From positions 62,001-126,000 of the forward strand of contig JASWJB010000001.1 in the NCBI GenBank assembly GCA_032433595.1: a stretch of DNA of 64,000 nt. The letters run 5' to 3'. This stretch comes from Conoideocrella luteorostrata (lineage: Eukaryota > Ascomycota > Sordariomycetes > Hypocreales > Clavicipitaceae). Within the stretch, counting starts at the first letter, position 1; every line of letters starts with the position of its first letter. The notes below the pieces were generated by a model. It was given only the letters and a program-made list of their open reading frames with translations. It did not search any database and was not told the DNA's origin. A program made the translations under genes and the position numbers. Below are positions 44,801 to 57,336 of the stretch, piece by piece.

Positions 44801-45351
44801 CTGTTACGACGGTTTCATTATTCCCGTGACGAATAGCTTGGGCTGTAGGAGAGCTTAGGGATCGGAGAGAGTCCATGGTTTTTGCAGCCTTGAATTCCTG
44901 CATAAAACCGACAACAATGTTAAGGATAATGACAGCCGTGATAACGCCACCTTCAATCCAGGACTGAATGCCGAATGAGGCAGCCATGGCCAATATAAGA
45001 ACCTGTGACATACTTGTGAGCCCAGGAACCCTAGCAACATCGTTTTCTTTCCCTTTTGTTCAATCCCGCAAGAAGCCGTGGGAGGGAGAGTAGACTTACT
45101 AGTGTCAAAGCGTTTGCAATTTGCCCAATGAAGATTTTGAAAGGCTGGACTCCTGCCTGCTCGCCGAATTCATTTCGGCCATATTCCTCTAGCCTGGTTT
45201 TTGCTTCTTCAGTGCTGAGACCAACTTCAGCATCTGCCACCAGTTGCCGCAGGACCTCTTCGATTTGCAATGCATGAGCAGGGGCAGTCATGGGCTTGTT
45301 GGCCTGCCCGGAGACATGCCCCTCCATCTCATCGCTCTGCTTGCCACCCAT
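41844..45351 (-). CDS. ena1: ENA-type Na+/K+-exporting P-type ATPase (type IID)
   Basis: Four exons: 45100-45351, 44120-45002, 42628-44069 and 41844-42539, giving 1090 aa. Joints are NALTL-VLILAMAASF, GAVS-NICSDKTGT and RPPQN-LKQGVFTPE, all canonical for the family. Landmarks in order are the cation-transporter N-terminal domain (LSTEEAKTRLEEYGRNE), the actuator loop LLTGESLPV, TGLSMIPASLIVVLTITMA in M4, and the phosphorylation motif DKTGTLTQGN (Asp about 383). The nucleotide-binding FTKGAVERLL, MLTGDHPETA, the hinge MTGDGVNDSPSLKRADVGIA and the C-terminal spans follow. The family exports Na+, Li+ or K+ across the plasma membrane and matters for salt and alkaline-pH tolerance. The tail is basic (TEKRRRQSGG). 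MGGKQSDE was chosen as the start; the frame is open for 134 codons further upstream, but that part looks like untranslated sequence. Confidence 0.94.
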
Positions 45352-48300
45352 GGCCGAAAAGAGACAGCCAAAGGACAGGTTGGTACAGAGCTGCTTGTTT
45401 GCTAATGTGGCTTTCTTGTCGCGGAGGTAATATACGTAAAATCGCGATCGCGACGTAGACAACAGCCGTTCACGAACGTGTGATTCTGGGCAAGTAGCAA
45501 AATAAGCAAGTTTCTTCAATTTGTATAAGATTGCAGCTCCAGATATAGAAATTGGAAAAGAGAGGGGATGCTTAAATTGACAGAGTTCCCGCTGGGACGC
45601 AAGCTCTTTAAGGTCGTTTGGACAGACTGGGCGCATCGTTAAGATATGGGGCATCAGGTTTAGAGATTGACGAATCGTAGACCGACAGTGGGAATGCCAA
45701 TACCAATACTGGAGCACCCGGGAAACTTTCTGGCGGATGACTTCATCCCACACTCAGAATATAGCAGGCGGATGATGGGTGCTCCATCGTTAGGCAAGAA
45801 ATGGCGCCAAAGGGGAACTCTTGGCAGCAATAAAGTAATCATCCTGGTGCGCCCTATACAGTCTCGCACTGTACTGCTGCAGTGTTGCGAGAACCGGTGG
45901 CCTCGGAAACGACGACTCGCGTCTTGGTTATGCGAAACGAATGCAGTATATCCTGCTAGATTTGAACATCAAGATTGTGAATTCGTGGCCATTGCTAGGC
46001 GCGGGCAGTCAGTTGCATATATTGTCAGCTAATGGCCACCGCAATCGTTTTTTCGCGAAATACCGATGGTGCACAGGTCAGCCTGTTCACACCGTGTTGT
46101 GATTTCTCTAAGGCATTTCTAGTCTCAACGCCAAGATCAATGCGCGATGCAGTCTTGGCGCATCAGCCCAGGCGAATTAAAATTCAGTAGCCCTGGCAGC
46201 TTCCCTCCAATTTTCATGCCAAGCGATAAGGTTACGGGCTGTGCTTCAGAGTTCTCCAGAAATCGCTCCAGGTGGCTCCGGCCAGCATCTGGGAGGGCTT
46301 CCAACAAAAATTGTTGAGGCTAGAACGTTCTCTGCCACCTTCTGCGGCTGCTGCAGTTATTGTGGAACGTGAGCGAGGATGAAGCTGAGTACGGAGTACT
46401 CCGCGTATCATGCACCTTACGACGTTTTGATTAGTTAGCTGCTAGCAAGCCAGGCGACCCAAGCCCCATAAACTTAAACTTAGGGATTCCGGTCGCACAG
46501 GGTTCTTAGTCGCCACCTATGTCCATCGAGCAAACCAAGCCCGGAGAGAAGGGGGAGCGCGTACGCAATTTTTTAATTTTTTTTTTCTCCCGAACCGTTA
46601 ATAGGCGACAAATGTACGCAGCTCATGTTCTATGCATGTCGCTACAAATTCACACCGCAATGTCAGAGAATCTGGGCCGGTTTCACGAGTCAGTTCATTG
46701 GCGTGGATACCCAAGCAGCAACGCTTCGATCCAACCAATCAAGGAAAATCGAATCCGTCGGGGTTCTACTTATAATCATTATTGACATCTCGTCCATTGA
46801 AGAACATGCTTTTGTTTCACTCAAACTCGAAACAATTGTATTATTGCCCTGGTTTACACCTTTTCCACCAAGCTTTACATAATCGTCCGCGATGTGGAGT
46901 GTGTGATGTAGCACCTCCGCCAAGAACTCGCCAAGCCTGGGATGTCCGACACGTTTGTTCGACGGAGACTGTAAATGAAGGAGCTGAGAATGGGATCACC
47001 ACAGCATAGGAATTCTGGATCATGAATCGACGCGTATATTACGTTTCTGGCTGGCTCATGCAGAAATCCAGTCCGTGTATGTGTGCGGCGGATGGCACTG
47101 CACATATCCTTTCGTCCACGACAGCCTCTGCCCAGATAGCGCGGTTCGAGTCGACATCGAACGGGTTATTTCCGACTTTACACAATTCGCTGACAAATAA
47201 GAGTTACGACCTTATCACAGACGCTGCGACATAGCTTTAACCTCGTGCTATGAGGTAACGGATTATCCACCTAACGGCAGCTTCGTCTTCGGCGGAGAGC
47301 ATATTCGCCAGCTTAAAACCGGCCTTTCATCTCATCGCCGTGCAGGTATGTTGAAGCCCCGGTGGTCTGGTAGTCGTCAATCCTGATTAAACGCTCGACC
47401 GTAGCTCGTTCCCTTAGGCCTGCTGATTAAAGGCGAATACGAACTGGAGCCGCAAGATACAAGTAGTTCCGTCGCGAAAGCACATGTATCGGTGCCACAA
47501 AGATCACAGCGGTGAAGCGCAGTCATATGTCAGCGATCAACTGGCGGATACCCATTGCAATAATCTGGGCAGAAAGAAGATCATTGGATGAATCATAGCT
47601 GATAGCCACCATAGCATCACGATGCTATGAGGCGCTTAAAGACGTACTTTATCGATTGTGGTGTCAAAGAGGCATAGCAATGCGCGCTCCGAATTGCTTA
47701 AATGTTGCGTCAGTTCAATAAGGCAGCATCGACATGGAATAAATCTTCGGTTGCCTCCGTTTCCACACCTGCCTGTCACAGGTCGCTCTTCAGCGGCAAG
47801 ACTAACCACACCAGACAAGATACCAAAACTCGTGACCCCTAATTGATCTCGTTTCCGGGAAACTGATATATGGCTGTTCGCTCCGCCTCGTTACAACTCA
47901 ATCAGGTCCATAGTTCAAGACTCCAACTTCATCAACATCAACGCATATCATCTTGTGATACAGGCTTATTACTATTTCCTCATTGAGGTTCGTGTTTGGA
48001 AATTATTTCGACTCTTTCGAATGAACTTCGCCTTATATCATTTGTTCACCATGAGTCTTGCCATGTATTGGCTTCTCTTTTGGCTTTGGCCTCTTCGGAG
48101 ATGTCATGTATTGCTCAACTGAAAACAATGGAGACAAGTTGCTTTCCAATGGTTCCAAGGGTCAGCATTGCCCTTGGAGCGGCACCTTTCGTTGCGATAA
48201 TCACGTTTATGGTCTTGGAAGAGTTTTATCTAGCCTACTAGGCTACAAAAACTTAGCTAACCTACTTCTTTCGATGCTTCAACCAGTTCATTCTCTAGAT

Positions 48301-50049
48301 TCTCCTCGTATCGTGGATATCGTCGATTGGAACCGCGGCAAATACCAACGGAAACTATGGGTATAGTCTGAAACAATGCCAGCTATAGCACGCCTTAGAC
48401 TTCAGCCCTTTTTCCATTGCATTACATCCGACACAGCTCATGCATAACTTAGTGCCCATGCACGAAGTGATGTACAAATATACGAGGGAGACTGGCGAGT
48501 TCAGCTCTCTTTTCTGCCCAACAACGCTGTAGAACTATTGAGTTTGATCCGTTCGATAGTTCACTCTGTGATAAGCCACTTTTTACTGGATTGCAGTCAC
48601 AAAATAAAAAGCATCACAAACTCTCTAGAACCTTACATCAGGAGGTTTATACTCCGTCAGCCGATATAGTTCAAACCTTGCTCCAACGCTGCAATTCTCC
48701 CTCCAATCGATCTTGTACCGACCACCCGTCACAATAGCTCCCAATAGCTCTCCACGAGCAGTGTCCAGCACAGCAAATCACCCAGAAAGAAGAAGGCGGG
48801 TAGCCATGGTTAGTTTTTAAGGGCTGACCTTTGGGAGTGTGATCCCACCTCCCAAAATGTGACCACATATTCCCAACCCTGTACTTGATTAGACAGTAGC
48901 AAGAAAAGGAGGGGTTATTATCATGTCATGGAGAGTAGCTATGCGACCACCAGTTAGTGAACCATCCAGGGCGAGCGAGACTCTAACCTGAAAGCCGTCG
49001 CGATGAAAAGATGGTATAAGAAGCGTGATTGGTCATAGATTTCTCCCAGCAATAAGTATAAAATGTGTATGTCACGATAGTTGAATCTTCGGCGCTAGCA
49101 CACAAATACAATAGCGTGGTTCCCAACGATGGCTGAACTTGTCGTTCGATTTGGTGCTTCAACAGAAGGCTACTAGTGTGCGTAGCGGTCGCATGCTGAG
49201 AATGTGCTGGGGGGGAGGTAAGTAACGTAACCATAGTAACAAACAAGAACTACTCACCGGTACATCTGCTCCGCAAATGCCATACACATCTGTTCGGAGA
49301 CAGCATACTTAGCAGATGGGCGGCCAAGACAGATCTCACGGAGAGAAACCCCCGAGAGAATATGCCCATTCAGGGAAGTATTCGAGATAGCTGCAGCTTC
49401 CTATTTGCCAGCGCCAAAGGTGGGTCAATGGCGGGTGGCTACCTCCAGCTTGAGCTAGTTACTCCGTACGGAGTACGGAGTACACTGTCGATCATTTCAT
49501 ATGACTTCATAGACGCGTTGGCTTTCAATCGAGCCTTTCGGCCAGCGATCGAGCCCATGCATCTGGCCCCATAACCTTATGATGCTCACTTAAGTGTTGG
49601 GACGCCGAATGGGCTTCCAGCTCCCAAAAGTAGCTGTCATCCGGGGGAGCACATGACGCGCAGGGATTGGCCGTGGCGGAGCTAACTCCGTGCTCCCCTT
49701 CTCAGTGACATCATCTGCTCCCGCTCGTGAATCACATCCCCTAGTGTGTAGTTGACGTCTTTTGTAACATGCCGTCACTTGTCTCAGGGTGAAAAACAAA
49801 CGTCGGCTTTCTCCATGGGCAATGAGAGCAGCCGTCTCTTTCGACAGCCCCATTGGAGCGTTCCGTTCACGCCAGCAACTTGCAGGATAGGCTTTCAGAT
49901 CACGTCTCGCCGCCGTCGCGTTCCAACTCCCATTCATATGCATGCGGCCTGCTGGTCTCGCACTTACAGCGACGCACATATCGCAAAGGAGTTCTTACCA
50001 AAGGCCACCAAGGACTAGAATTTTGACCTTGGTCTCGCGACTCGCGACT
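45352..50049. other. 4.7 kb without a well-supported gene
   Basis: The left end is the ENA promoter and the right end the UVDE promoter. The frame at 48058-48366 is listed separately as doubtful. TACGGAGTACTCCG lies at 46390-46403 and a longer TACTCCGTACGGAGTACGGA run at 49460-49483. A T-rich tract lies at about 46568-46590. Other short frames carry no motif. Confidence 0.5.
48058..48366 (+). pseudogene. doubtful Cys-containing frame, possible broken small-protein gene
   Basis: The frame has no ATG at its left edge and is closed by TGA just upstream. It reads GFGLFGDVMYCSTENNGDK, then QHCPWSGTFRCDNHVYGLGR, then hydrophobic and basic stretches to TAG. A second frame just upstream starts at ATG 48021 and gives a hydrophobic, signal-like segment (MNFALYHLFTMSLAMYWLLF). 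A one-base shift near 48062 would join the two. This could be a frameshifted small secreted protein gene, or chance. No family is recognised. Confidence 0.25.
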
Positions 50050-51901
50050 ATGCCGCCCAAACGAAAACGGCTCGATCCCGATCCCACACCCAATCCTCCC
50101 AAGCGGAGGAGCGGCAGACGTGTCAAATATGAAGACACAAAGAATGCGAAGTTCAATGAGAATAGTGGTTCTCAGATTGATAAGCTAACGTCCAAAGAGG
50201 ATATAGAACGAGCAATTCACACTCTGTCGGAAATGGAGCACAAGCTATCTGACGAGGTGAAAAGGCAACGTTTGGCGGTTGAGGCATCTGACTTGCAGGA
50301 TATGGCCACAGAAGACGTGGACAATTCCGTCTCACGCGTCGCTCCAAAACGTTCAGCTTCTCAAAGCAAAGCAAATTTGACCGAGAAAAAGACGAAAGTC
50401 GGTCCTAACACACCGGATGGAGACGCCTCCGTGGACGATGAGGTAGGTGATCGAGGTTCCAGACGCCCGCCTCCTGTAAATAGTGACAGATTGCCTTTCC
50501 CATGGATAGGTCGACTTGGCTATGTGAGTGGCACCCCCTTTTGTCCTAGTTGAAGCATTATCACTGCCTCCTACTGAGCATGTCGTAAAACTCTGGCTTG
50601 ATTGCGTGCTGCTAATCAGGGATCAGGCGTGTTTAAACACCTATCTTCGTACGGCGAATCCACCTGTATTTTCATCAAGAACCTGTCGAATCAGTTCGAT
50701 CATCGATCATCGGTATCCTTTAACGGACCCGACACAACCTGAGCATCCAACTAAAAATCGTCCAGACAAAACCAAGCAACCGGATATAGCTCGCGGCCTC
50801 AAATTTGTCCAAGACCTTGGATTGAGTAATGTCCGAGATATAGTCAAAATGCTTCGTTGGAACGATAAGTACGGCATCAAATTCATGAGACTGAGCAGCG
50901 AAATGTTTCCATTTGCTAGTCACGAGGAATATGGATACGATTTGGGTTTTGCGGCCGATGTCTTGGCTGCCGCTGGCAAAGTTGCTTCTGAGTTAGGCCA
51001 CCGAGTGACAACACACCCTGGGCAATTTACACAAATTGGAAGTCCAAGGAAAGAAGTCGTAGCAGCATCAGTTCGCGATTTGGCATACCATGACGAAATG
51101 CTCTCTCTTCTCCGCCTGTCTGATCAATTGGACCGAGATGCCGTCATGATTTTGCATATGGGCGGAACGTATGGCGATAAGCCAGCAACCTTGAACCGTT
51201 TTAGAGAAAATTATTCGAAGTTGTCTCCAGGAGTCAAGAAAAGATTAGTGTTGGAGAACGATGATGTGTCATGGAGTGTCCACGACCTTCTTCCCATTTG
51301 TGAAGAACTCAATATTCCGCTGGTCTTGGACTTTCACCATCACAACATCGTCTTTGACCCCAGTGTACGAGAAGGAACGCTCGATATAATCGGCCTGTAT
51401 GATCGGATCAAAGCCACATGGACCAGGAAGAAGATCACACAAAAGATGCATTACAGTGAGTCTACTGCGGCGGCTATCACGCCACGCGATCGACGCAAAC
51501 ATTCCGCTCGCGTGAGGACCATGCCTCCATGCGCGAATGATATGGATCTCATGATTGAAGCAAAAGACAAAGAACAAGCCGTGTTTGAACTTATGCGTAC
51601 GTTCAAGCTTCCGGGGTGGGATTTGTTCAACAACATAATCCCCTATGAGCGGGACGATGAACCTAGCAAGCCCGTTAAGATGAAAGCAAAAAAAGCCGCC
51701 AAGGGCAAGAAACAACAAAATGGGGCGATACCGGGAGACGAGACTGAAATCCCAGAGCGCGTTGTAAGCCCGGAAGCCACCAGCATGGGGGGAGCAGAGA
51801 GAAGAGTATACTGGCCAGAGGGCATGGAAGAGTGGTTGAAGCCCAAAAAGAGAGAAATAAAGCCCAAGGATGGCGCGAAGATTGGTGCTGAGGAACAGTA
51901 A
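50050..51901 (+). CDS. uvde: UV-damage endonuclease (UVDE / Mus-18 family)
   Basis: Two exons, 50050-50523 and 50627-51901, give 582 aa from this ATG. The splice joins RLGY-ACLNTYLRT, the conserved start of the catalytic domain. Residues 1-155 are basic and Lys/Arg-rich (MPPKRKRLDPDP), with a short helical segment, and suit nuclear import. The TIM-barrel core shows RWNDKYGIKFMRLSSEMFPF, HRVTTHPGQFTQIGSP, MILHMGGTYGDK, RLVLENDDVSWS, LVLDFHHHNIVFD and KMHYSES. These carry the His/Glu/Asp residues that bind the metal cluster. UVDE nicks DNA 5' of pyrimidine dimers, 6-4 photoproducts and some abasic lesions, starting an excision route independent of NER. The C-terminal 120 residues are a Lys-rich extension. 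An in-frame ATG at 49942 could add 36 residues. Confidence 0.93.
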
Positions 51902-52513
51902 GAGTTCATCTTTTCGCAGTTCGCGCTGCCACGCGGCGATTTTTTGCTTTAGCTGGACAAGGATGGTTTGACGAATCCAAACACAAGAGTCACACGGATC
52001 TAGGAGGGAGAGTCTGTAATAATTAATCTAAGTGTCTCAATCAAACAGATTGTCCAGATATGTCCAGTCATTCGCATCTACGAAAATCCAACCGTTAATA
52101 GCGAGCTACCCTGTAACGGATCCACTTGAACCATAAATCGTCGTAGTGCCGAGGCTGAAACAACGCAAGAAAAATGTAGTAACAATGGAAACTTCACTAT
52201 TTAGTTTACTTTAGTCGCAAATAGTCGTGTCAATGGAGTGTTTCGTGCTCGAAATGATACTGAGCCGAGCCAGTTGATTGGTAATAGCGCAAGCTATCAC
52301 TAGGTTGTGAATTCGCCTAAATCCTAAATGAGACAGTCGTGGTCTCCACACCGCATAAATTTTATGACAGAAGGTGCATTTCAAAGAGGGTAAACTCGTG
52401 GCCTGTCATTTGCGAAAACCTTTTAGGCATCATCATCTCAGACATAAGATCTGCTATAATCTCTCGAGACTGACTTTTAGCTACGAGATACATCTACAGC
52501 TGCTAGTTACAAT
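51902..52513. other. intergenic between UVDE and the SET-domain gene
   Basis: 3' flank of UVDE and promoter of the SET-domain gene; AT-rich, with no gene or repeat seen. Confidence 0.5.
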
Positions 52514-54095
52514 ATGTCCTCAACCGACTTCAATAGCGAAACTACGGCCTTCCTACAATGGTTCAAGGCATTACCAGGAGCCACATTCTCTGACGCCATT
52601 GATATTGTAGACCTCCGATCTCGTGGTGCCGGCCGGGGAATAGGTATGCACAATCTGCAACATGACCTACATTGGTAGCTTTGCGACTGATCTGATCCTC
52701 AGTTGCTACTCGGGATATTCCCGCCGACACCACTCTGTTCACCCTACCTAGAAATGCAATTCTCAACTCCGAGACATCTGGTCTTCGAAAAACACTTCCT
52801 GCCTTGTTTACGAGCAATGGCGATGAAGACGACCAACAGGCTCTTGACTCATGGAGCGCACTGATCCTCATCATGATGTATGAGTTTTTCCTCGGCGACC
52901 AATCAAAGTGGAAGCCATATATAGATGTCTTGCCGGCAACTTTCGACACGCCAATGTTTTGGTCTGAAGAAGAATTGTCGAATCTTCAGGCAAGTGCTAC
53001 CGTGAACAAAATTGGTAAAGCAAATGCAGAGGAACTATTTCGTACTCACTTGTTGCCGGCCATTCGCAACAACCCAGCCGTCTTCGCTTCAAGCGAAGAG
53101 TGCAGCGATAATGACTTGATCAACTTAGCGCACAGAATGGGAAGCACTATTATGGCCTATGCCTTCGATATGGAAAACGACGAAGAGGAAGAAGATGATG
53201 AGTCGGATGGGTGGGTTGAAGATCGAGAAGGGAAATCTATGATGGGGATGGTGGCAATGGCCGATATCCTGAATGCCGATGCCGAATTTAACGTATGATG
53301 TTAAAGAAAAAGTTTCCAGGGCTAAAGACACAGTTAATTGCTAATTTCGCTGTATAGGCACATGTCAACCATGGGAACCACGAACTGACAGTCACAGCCT
53401 TACGCGACATTAAAGCTGGCGATGAGATCCTCAATTACTATGGCCCTCACCCCAACTCCGAGCTGCTGCGACGGTATGGTTACGTCACGGATAAACATTC
53501 AAGATATGATGTGGTGGAAATTCCTTGGGAAGCTGTCCAAAATTCCCTCACTTCTGAATTAAGCGTGTCACAGGAGGTTATGGAAAAGGCGGTATGTGCG
53601 AAAGCAGCCCAACGCATTTTGATATGTCGACTGATGATAGGACAGATGGAAAGTATTGATGAAGAGGATTTCGAAGACACCTTTGTATTGGAACGAGAGT
53701 CGGGCGAGCCCAACTCGGATGGTACGTTTGGATGCTCCGCTTCGTTGGACGGCATGCCGCTGGATTTGAAAGAGCAGTTGAAAACCGTTATCATGACGTT
53801 GCAGAAACTAGACGGTACTTTGATCCCTGATAAGAGAAAGAGAGATGACGTCTTGTCATCCACAATGACGGGAGCCCTTCGCTCAATATCATCGCAATAT
53901 GGCACAACGGTGGCAGAGGATGAGCAACTTCTCAAACAAGACGGCCTTCCCCACCGTCAAAGGATGGCAATAAGGGTCAGGTTAGGAGAGAAAAGGCTCA
54001 TTCAAGAAGCGTTTGAAGCTTTTTCCGGAAAGGCTGCCCAAGACATGCCCGACGCAGTTACTTCAACAACCAAACGGGTCAGGCGGACCGACTAA
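52514..54095 (+). CDS. SET-domain protein lysine methyltransferase, Rkm4/SETD6-like
   Basis: Three exons (52514-52643, 52703-53292, 53358-54095) give 485 aa. Joints read GAGRGI-VATRDIPADTTLF and NADAEFN-AHVNHGNHEL. The split SET domain is of the Rubisco-LSMT type. The N-SET part has SRGAGRGIVATRDI and LFTLPRNAILN; the i-SET region is helical with an acidic insert (ENDEEEEDDESD). The C-SET part has MADILNADAEFNAHVNH and DEILNYYGPHPNSELLRRYGY, containing the NxH-type and YYG cofactor and catalytic elements. Rubis-subs-bind-like helices follow. The closest characterised group is yeast Rkm4 (monomethylates ribosomal protein L42) and human SETD6. The substrate here is inferred, not shown. Confidence 0.88.
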
Positions 54096-56255
54096 AATCA
54101 CCCTGGAATGATGGCAAGTATCTAGCTAATCCAATACATCGAAATATTGCCAAGCGGCCTGCGATGTGACCACATGATGCAGACAAGAGCTATTTATGCA
54201 GCTCGGGGCGGCCGTCTTTTGGTTGGATAATGAGCTGTCCGCTTCGCAAATTCTCACTCCCATGCGTGTCGACATTAATGGAGGGCCGGCGAACCGATGA
54301 CTAGAGCAGGCCGCGTTACGCGCGACCTGGTCCTAAAGACGGAGCCCCAAGGAAGCAGGTTAGCTGTGGGTGATTGCATTGTCGCAACTCGTTGAGAAGC
54401 ATGGCCATCGCGAAGAGGAGGTAAGGAAGGGACATTATGACTGCTGCACCAATTTGACAGAACGTCTCAACAATATCAGAGATGTCTTGGGTTGATAACT
54501 ATGAAACACGATAAAATGAAATCTTCTTTTCTTCGCGATAAAGTGGCCAATTACAACATTGCGACACCAGATATGGCTCTGCCGATTGAGACAAAGACTT
54601 GATTTGATGAACCTTATGGCCGGATACGAACGACCAGCTGGTCGTGTACGCCGTGATATATGACGAATGGATAGCGGGCGCGGCAATTTCTCCGACCGTA
54701 CATCAAGGCGCGTTGTTGATTACGTGCCGTGTCATGACTGCGGAGTCGACCTCAATGAAGACTTGGCATGGTCCCGAAAAGCTACTATACCATGCCCCAA
54801 AAGATGTGCGCGCGTCCATTCACAATGCTTCTGCAGACTTGTCTGATGCTTTGGGTATGCCGGTTCGACCTCTAGACTCGGCGAACTTCGCTTGAACATT
54901 AAGGCCTGGACCTTCTGCCGCCACTTCTGTCACACGTCCAGACTGAGTAAATGACACCCACTTTTTTGTTGCATGATTGCCCGGTTGTCGATCTTCCAGT
55001 TTGCCCTCCAAAGCGGCCAGGCCGACGACGATGATGATGATGAAGTGACGGGAAAATGGGGCAGGTGTCCGCGATGACAGACCAAACCACCCCTCTATGA
55101 CTCTTTTGTCGGCATGGAGAGCTACAAATGCCTTATTGCCAACGGAAACCCCCTCCTGGATACATCACACAAGCATCTCCGGACTATCGGACCAACCAAC
55201 AAGATGCCGTTTCGGTGAGCTGAGTGCCAGCACGGAGAAGGGAGTGGATAATAACTTCCGTGTTGGAAGATCCTGGCATCTTCATATGGAGCTTTTTGCT
55301 ACACGACAACCACGACTCTTGGAATCAACACTGCACAAATTTTGAGGAATGGATCACTTGATCCTATGTTGTGCCTACGTTGAACAACACCTGCACTGGC
55401 TTGTGTCAAAAGCTTTGTGCCGTAGATACTCGACTACAAGCCAACATGTCATCAACTGCTCAGAGCGGGACGGCCTATTTTGTGTCTTGTATTTTTCATC
55501 ATTATGACTTGAGCCACTGATATCGTTTTGGAAGCCACAAGACAGTAGGATCATCCACGTGGCAGGCCAATCCAAGCACCAATGCTGCTGTAGTCGGGGT
55601 GTGCGAATATGCACCCACTCACCCGGTGATGATCGGTTGGGCCTAAGACGATGCAACAACACCGACTAGGTTTTCTCATGATGAAGTTCATTGGCTTGAG
55701 CATTTTGTTATCCGAAGAGCTGGGAGACCATCATGCTGGCTCACGGGATGAGCAGAATATGTTGCTTCTCCGCCCCCACATCGCTATCCCAGCCGCATTC
55801 TCGGTGACTCTGCAGGTCTTACGCTTGGTCTTTGAGGTGGCATCTATTGCAGAGTGCAAAAGTCACATTGGGGGGCTTTACTTTGCGTCAAATCATGTTA
55901 TTTCTGGCCGAAACAACAGGCACACAGCATTTCTGCCTGATCTCACCGGTCGTGACGGCGTTGCCTTTGGGCTGCTGGACGGGTAGTGACTAAAACCAGG
56001 CAATGAGCAGAGGGAGTAACTAGGCGCTGAATGAAAGAAGTCAGATATGTCTATATATGCTCGGGAATTGAAGTGTTTAGGGACATTAAAGTCGGCGATC
56101 ACTTAGGATTTCTCAAGTCGTTCTAATTACTGCCTTCCGTGGCACCGATGTGAAAATATCTTGTCGCTAAATCTTATAATCAAAAGGCAATATAGATATG
56201 CAAAGCTAAAGCTGATAGAGAAAGTGTAACTAACTGTTCAACTTGATAGGTCATT
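54096..56255. other. 2.2 kb without a supported gene
   Basis: 3' flank of the SET gene, then unremarkable sequence. Frames at 54644-54895 and 55651-55986 (plus) are open but show no recognisable domain or start context. A GACGATGATGATGATGA run lies at about 55027-55043. Confidence 0.45.
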
Positions 56256-57336
56256 ATGTCAACCTCAAAGTCTTCCAAATCACACAAGCACGGGTCAAGC
56301 AAGTCTTCCGGCAAGTCCTCAAACCCTAGGGCTTTCGAAAGTAGCGGCAGCAACAGCGGCTTCAAGAATTCACGCAATGACCCACCAAGTCTTAGCTTTT
56401 TATTCATCGTCAATGAATACGAGATCAACTTTGATTCAGAAGTGACCCTCCAGAATGGTATGGTGAAGGATCACTGGAACAATTGCCTTCCTCCCCACCA
56501 CCAAGAACAATATGACGGCGAAAAAGTTAGTAAGGTAATGAGGTTTAAAGACGGGCGAGTGACAGCCGCGTCATCTAACAACAAGAACCATGCGCAGTAT
56601 TCTTGGGTACGCCAAGATAAGTACACCGAGGGCTGCATCGCCCAACATTGGGCGGGACACCCCTCATATTCCGAAATGCAACAATATAAGTCCGCCTCGG
56701 TGTTTTCTTGCAACCCACTACTGCCCATTGTGGTTACTGACGGAGATACAATGGTACACCCTAAATCCTGCTTACGAGCCTTGCATTTCATTCACGTAGA
56801 AGAACCAGGCATTTCGCAAGCATCCTATCCCTTCGACCACGACCAAATAGCTCATCCGGCACTAGCACAACAGAGACCTCCTGTGAAGTTTGTTGCCGGA
56901 TACAAACCCAAATGGATTCCCGGCTTAGTACCTGCCACCTATCTCAACCCTTATAAGGGGGAGCGGGAGCGGGACCGGTCTGCCGGTCTAGGAGGGGAGC
57001 TTCCTATTGTGCTGGGTCTCATGGCTTTTCATTCCACCAGTCACGGCCGAGACGTCAACGAGGTGTTTCTGGGTAGATCGAACGAGAGCTCTGGATTTTG
57101 GAGAGACTACAACTGGAGCCGCAATTCTACTCCTCCTGGCTGTACGAATCTCATTTATCGCTTCGTTTTATTGAGCACAACCAAAATTGACTGACTCTGA
57201 GCTAGATCCCTGTTCGAGCCAGGAGTCTCCTCGTGGATTTCTGGTACACGTTTGCTTCGACCCAGATAACCCTGAGGGTTCTAATTACCAGACTCTTCAG
57301 GCGTTTGAGTGGCAGTCTGTGATGGTAAGAGGTTAG
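56256..57336 (+). CDS. unrecognised protein with Ser/Lys-rich N-terminus, 338 aa
   Basis: Exon 1 is 56256-57141 and exon 2 57206-57336. The unspliced frame would stop at 57194. A good intron (donor GTACGA, branch GACTGAC, acceptor GCTAG) replaces that poor tail with PPG-YPCSSQESPRGFLVHVCFD and so on to a stop at 57336, so the spliced model is preferred. Residues 1-43 are Ser/Lys/His-rich (MSTSKSSKSHKHGSSKSSGK) and probably disordered. The rest looks globular, with no membrane span or signal peptide. It has aromatic-rich segments (VKDHWNNCLPPHHQEQYDGE, AQYSWVRQDKYTEGCIAQHW) and a C-terminal part containing LGLMAFHSTSHGRDV. No family is recognised. A further donor (ATG-GTAAGA at 57325) could extend it. 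Confidence 0.55.

Noticed and set aside
45352..45753. N-terminal extension of the ENA ATPase
   Set aside because: The frame is open, but the family starts near MGGKQSD; the added residues show no conserved feature, so I treated them as untranslated sequence.
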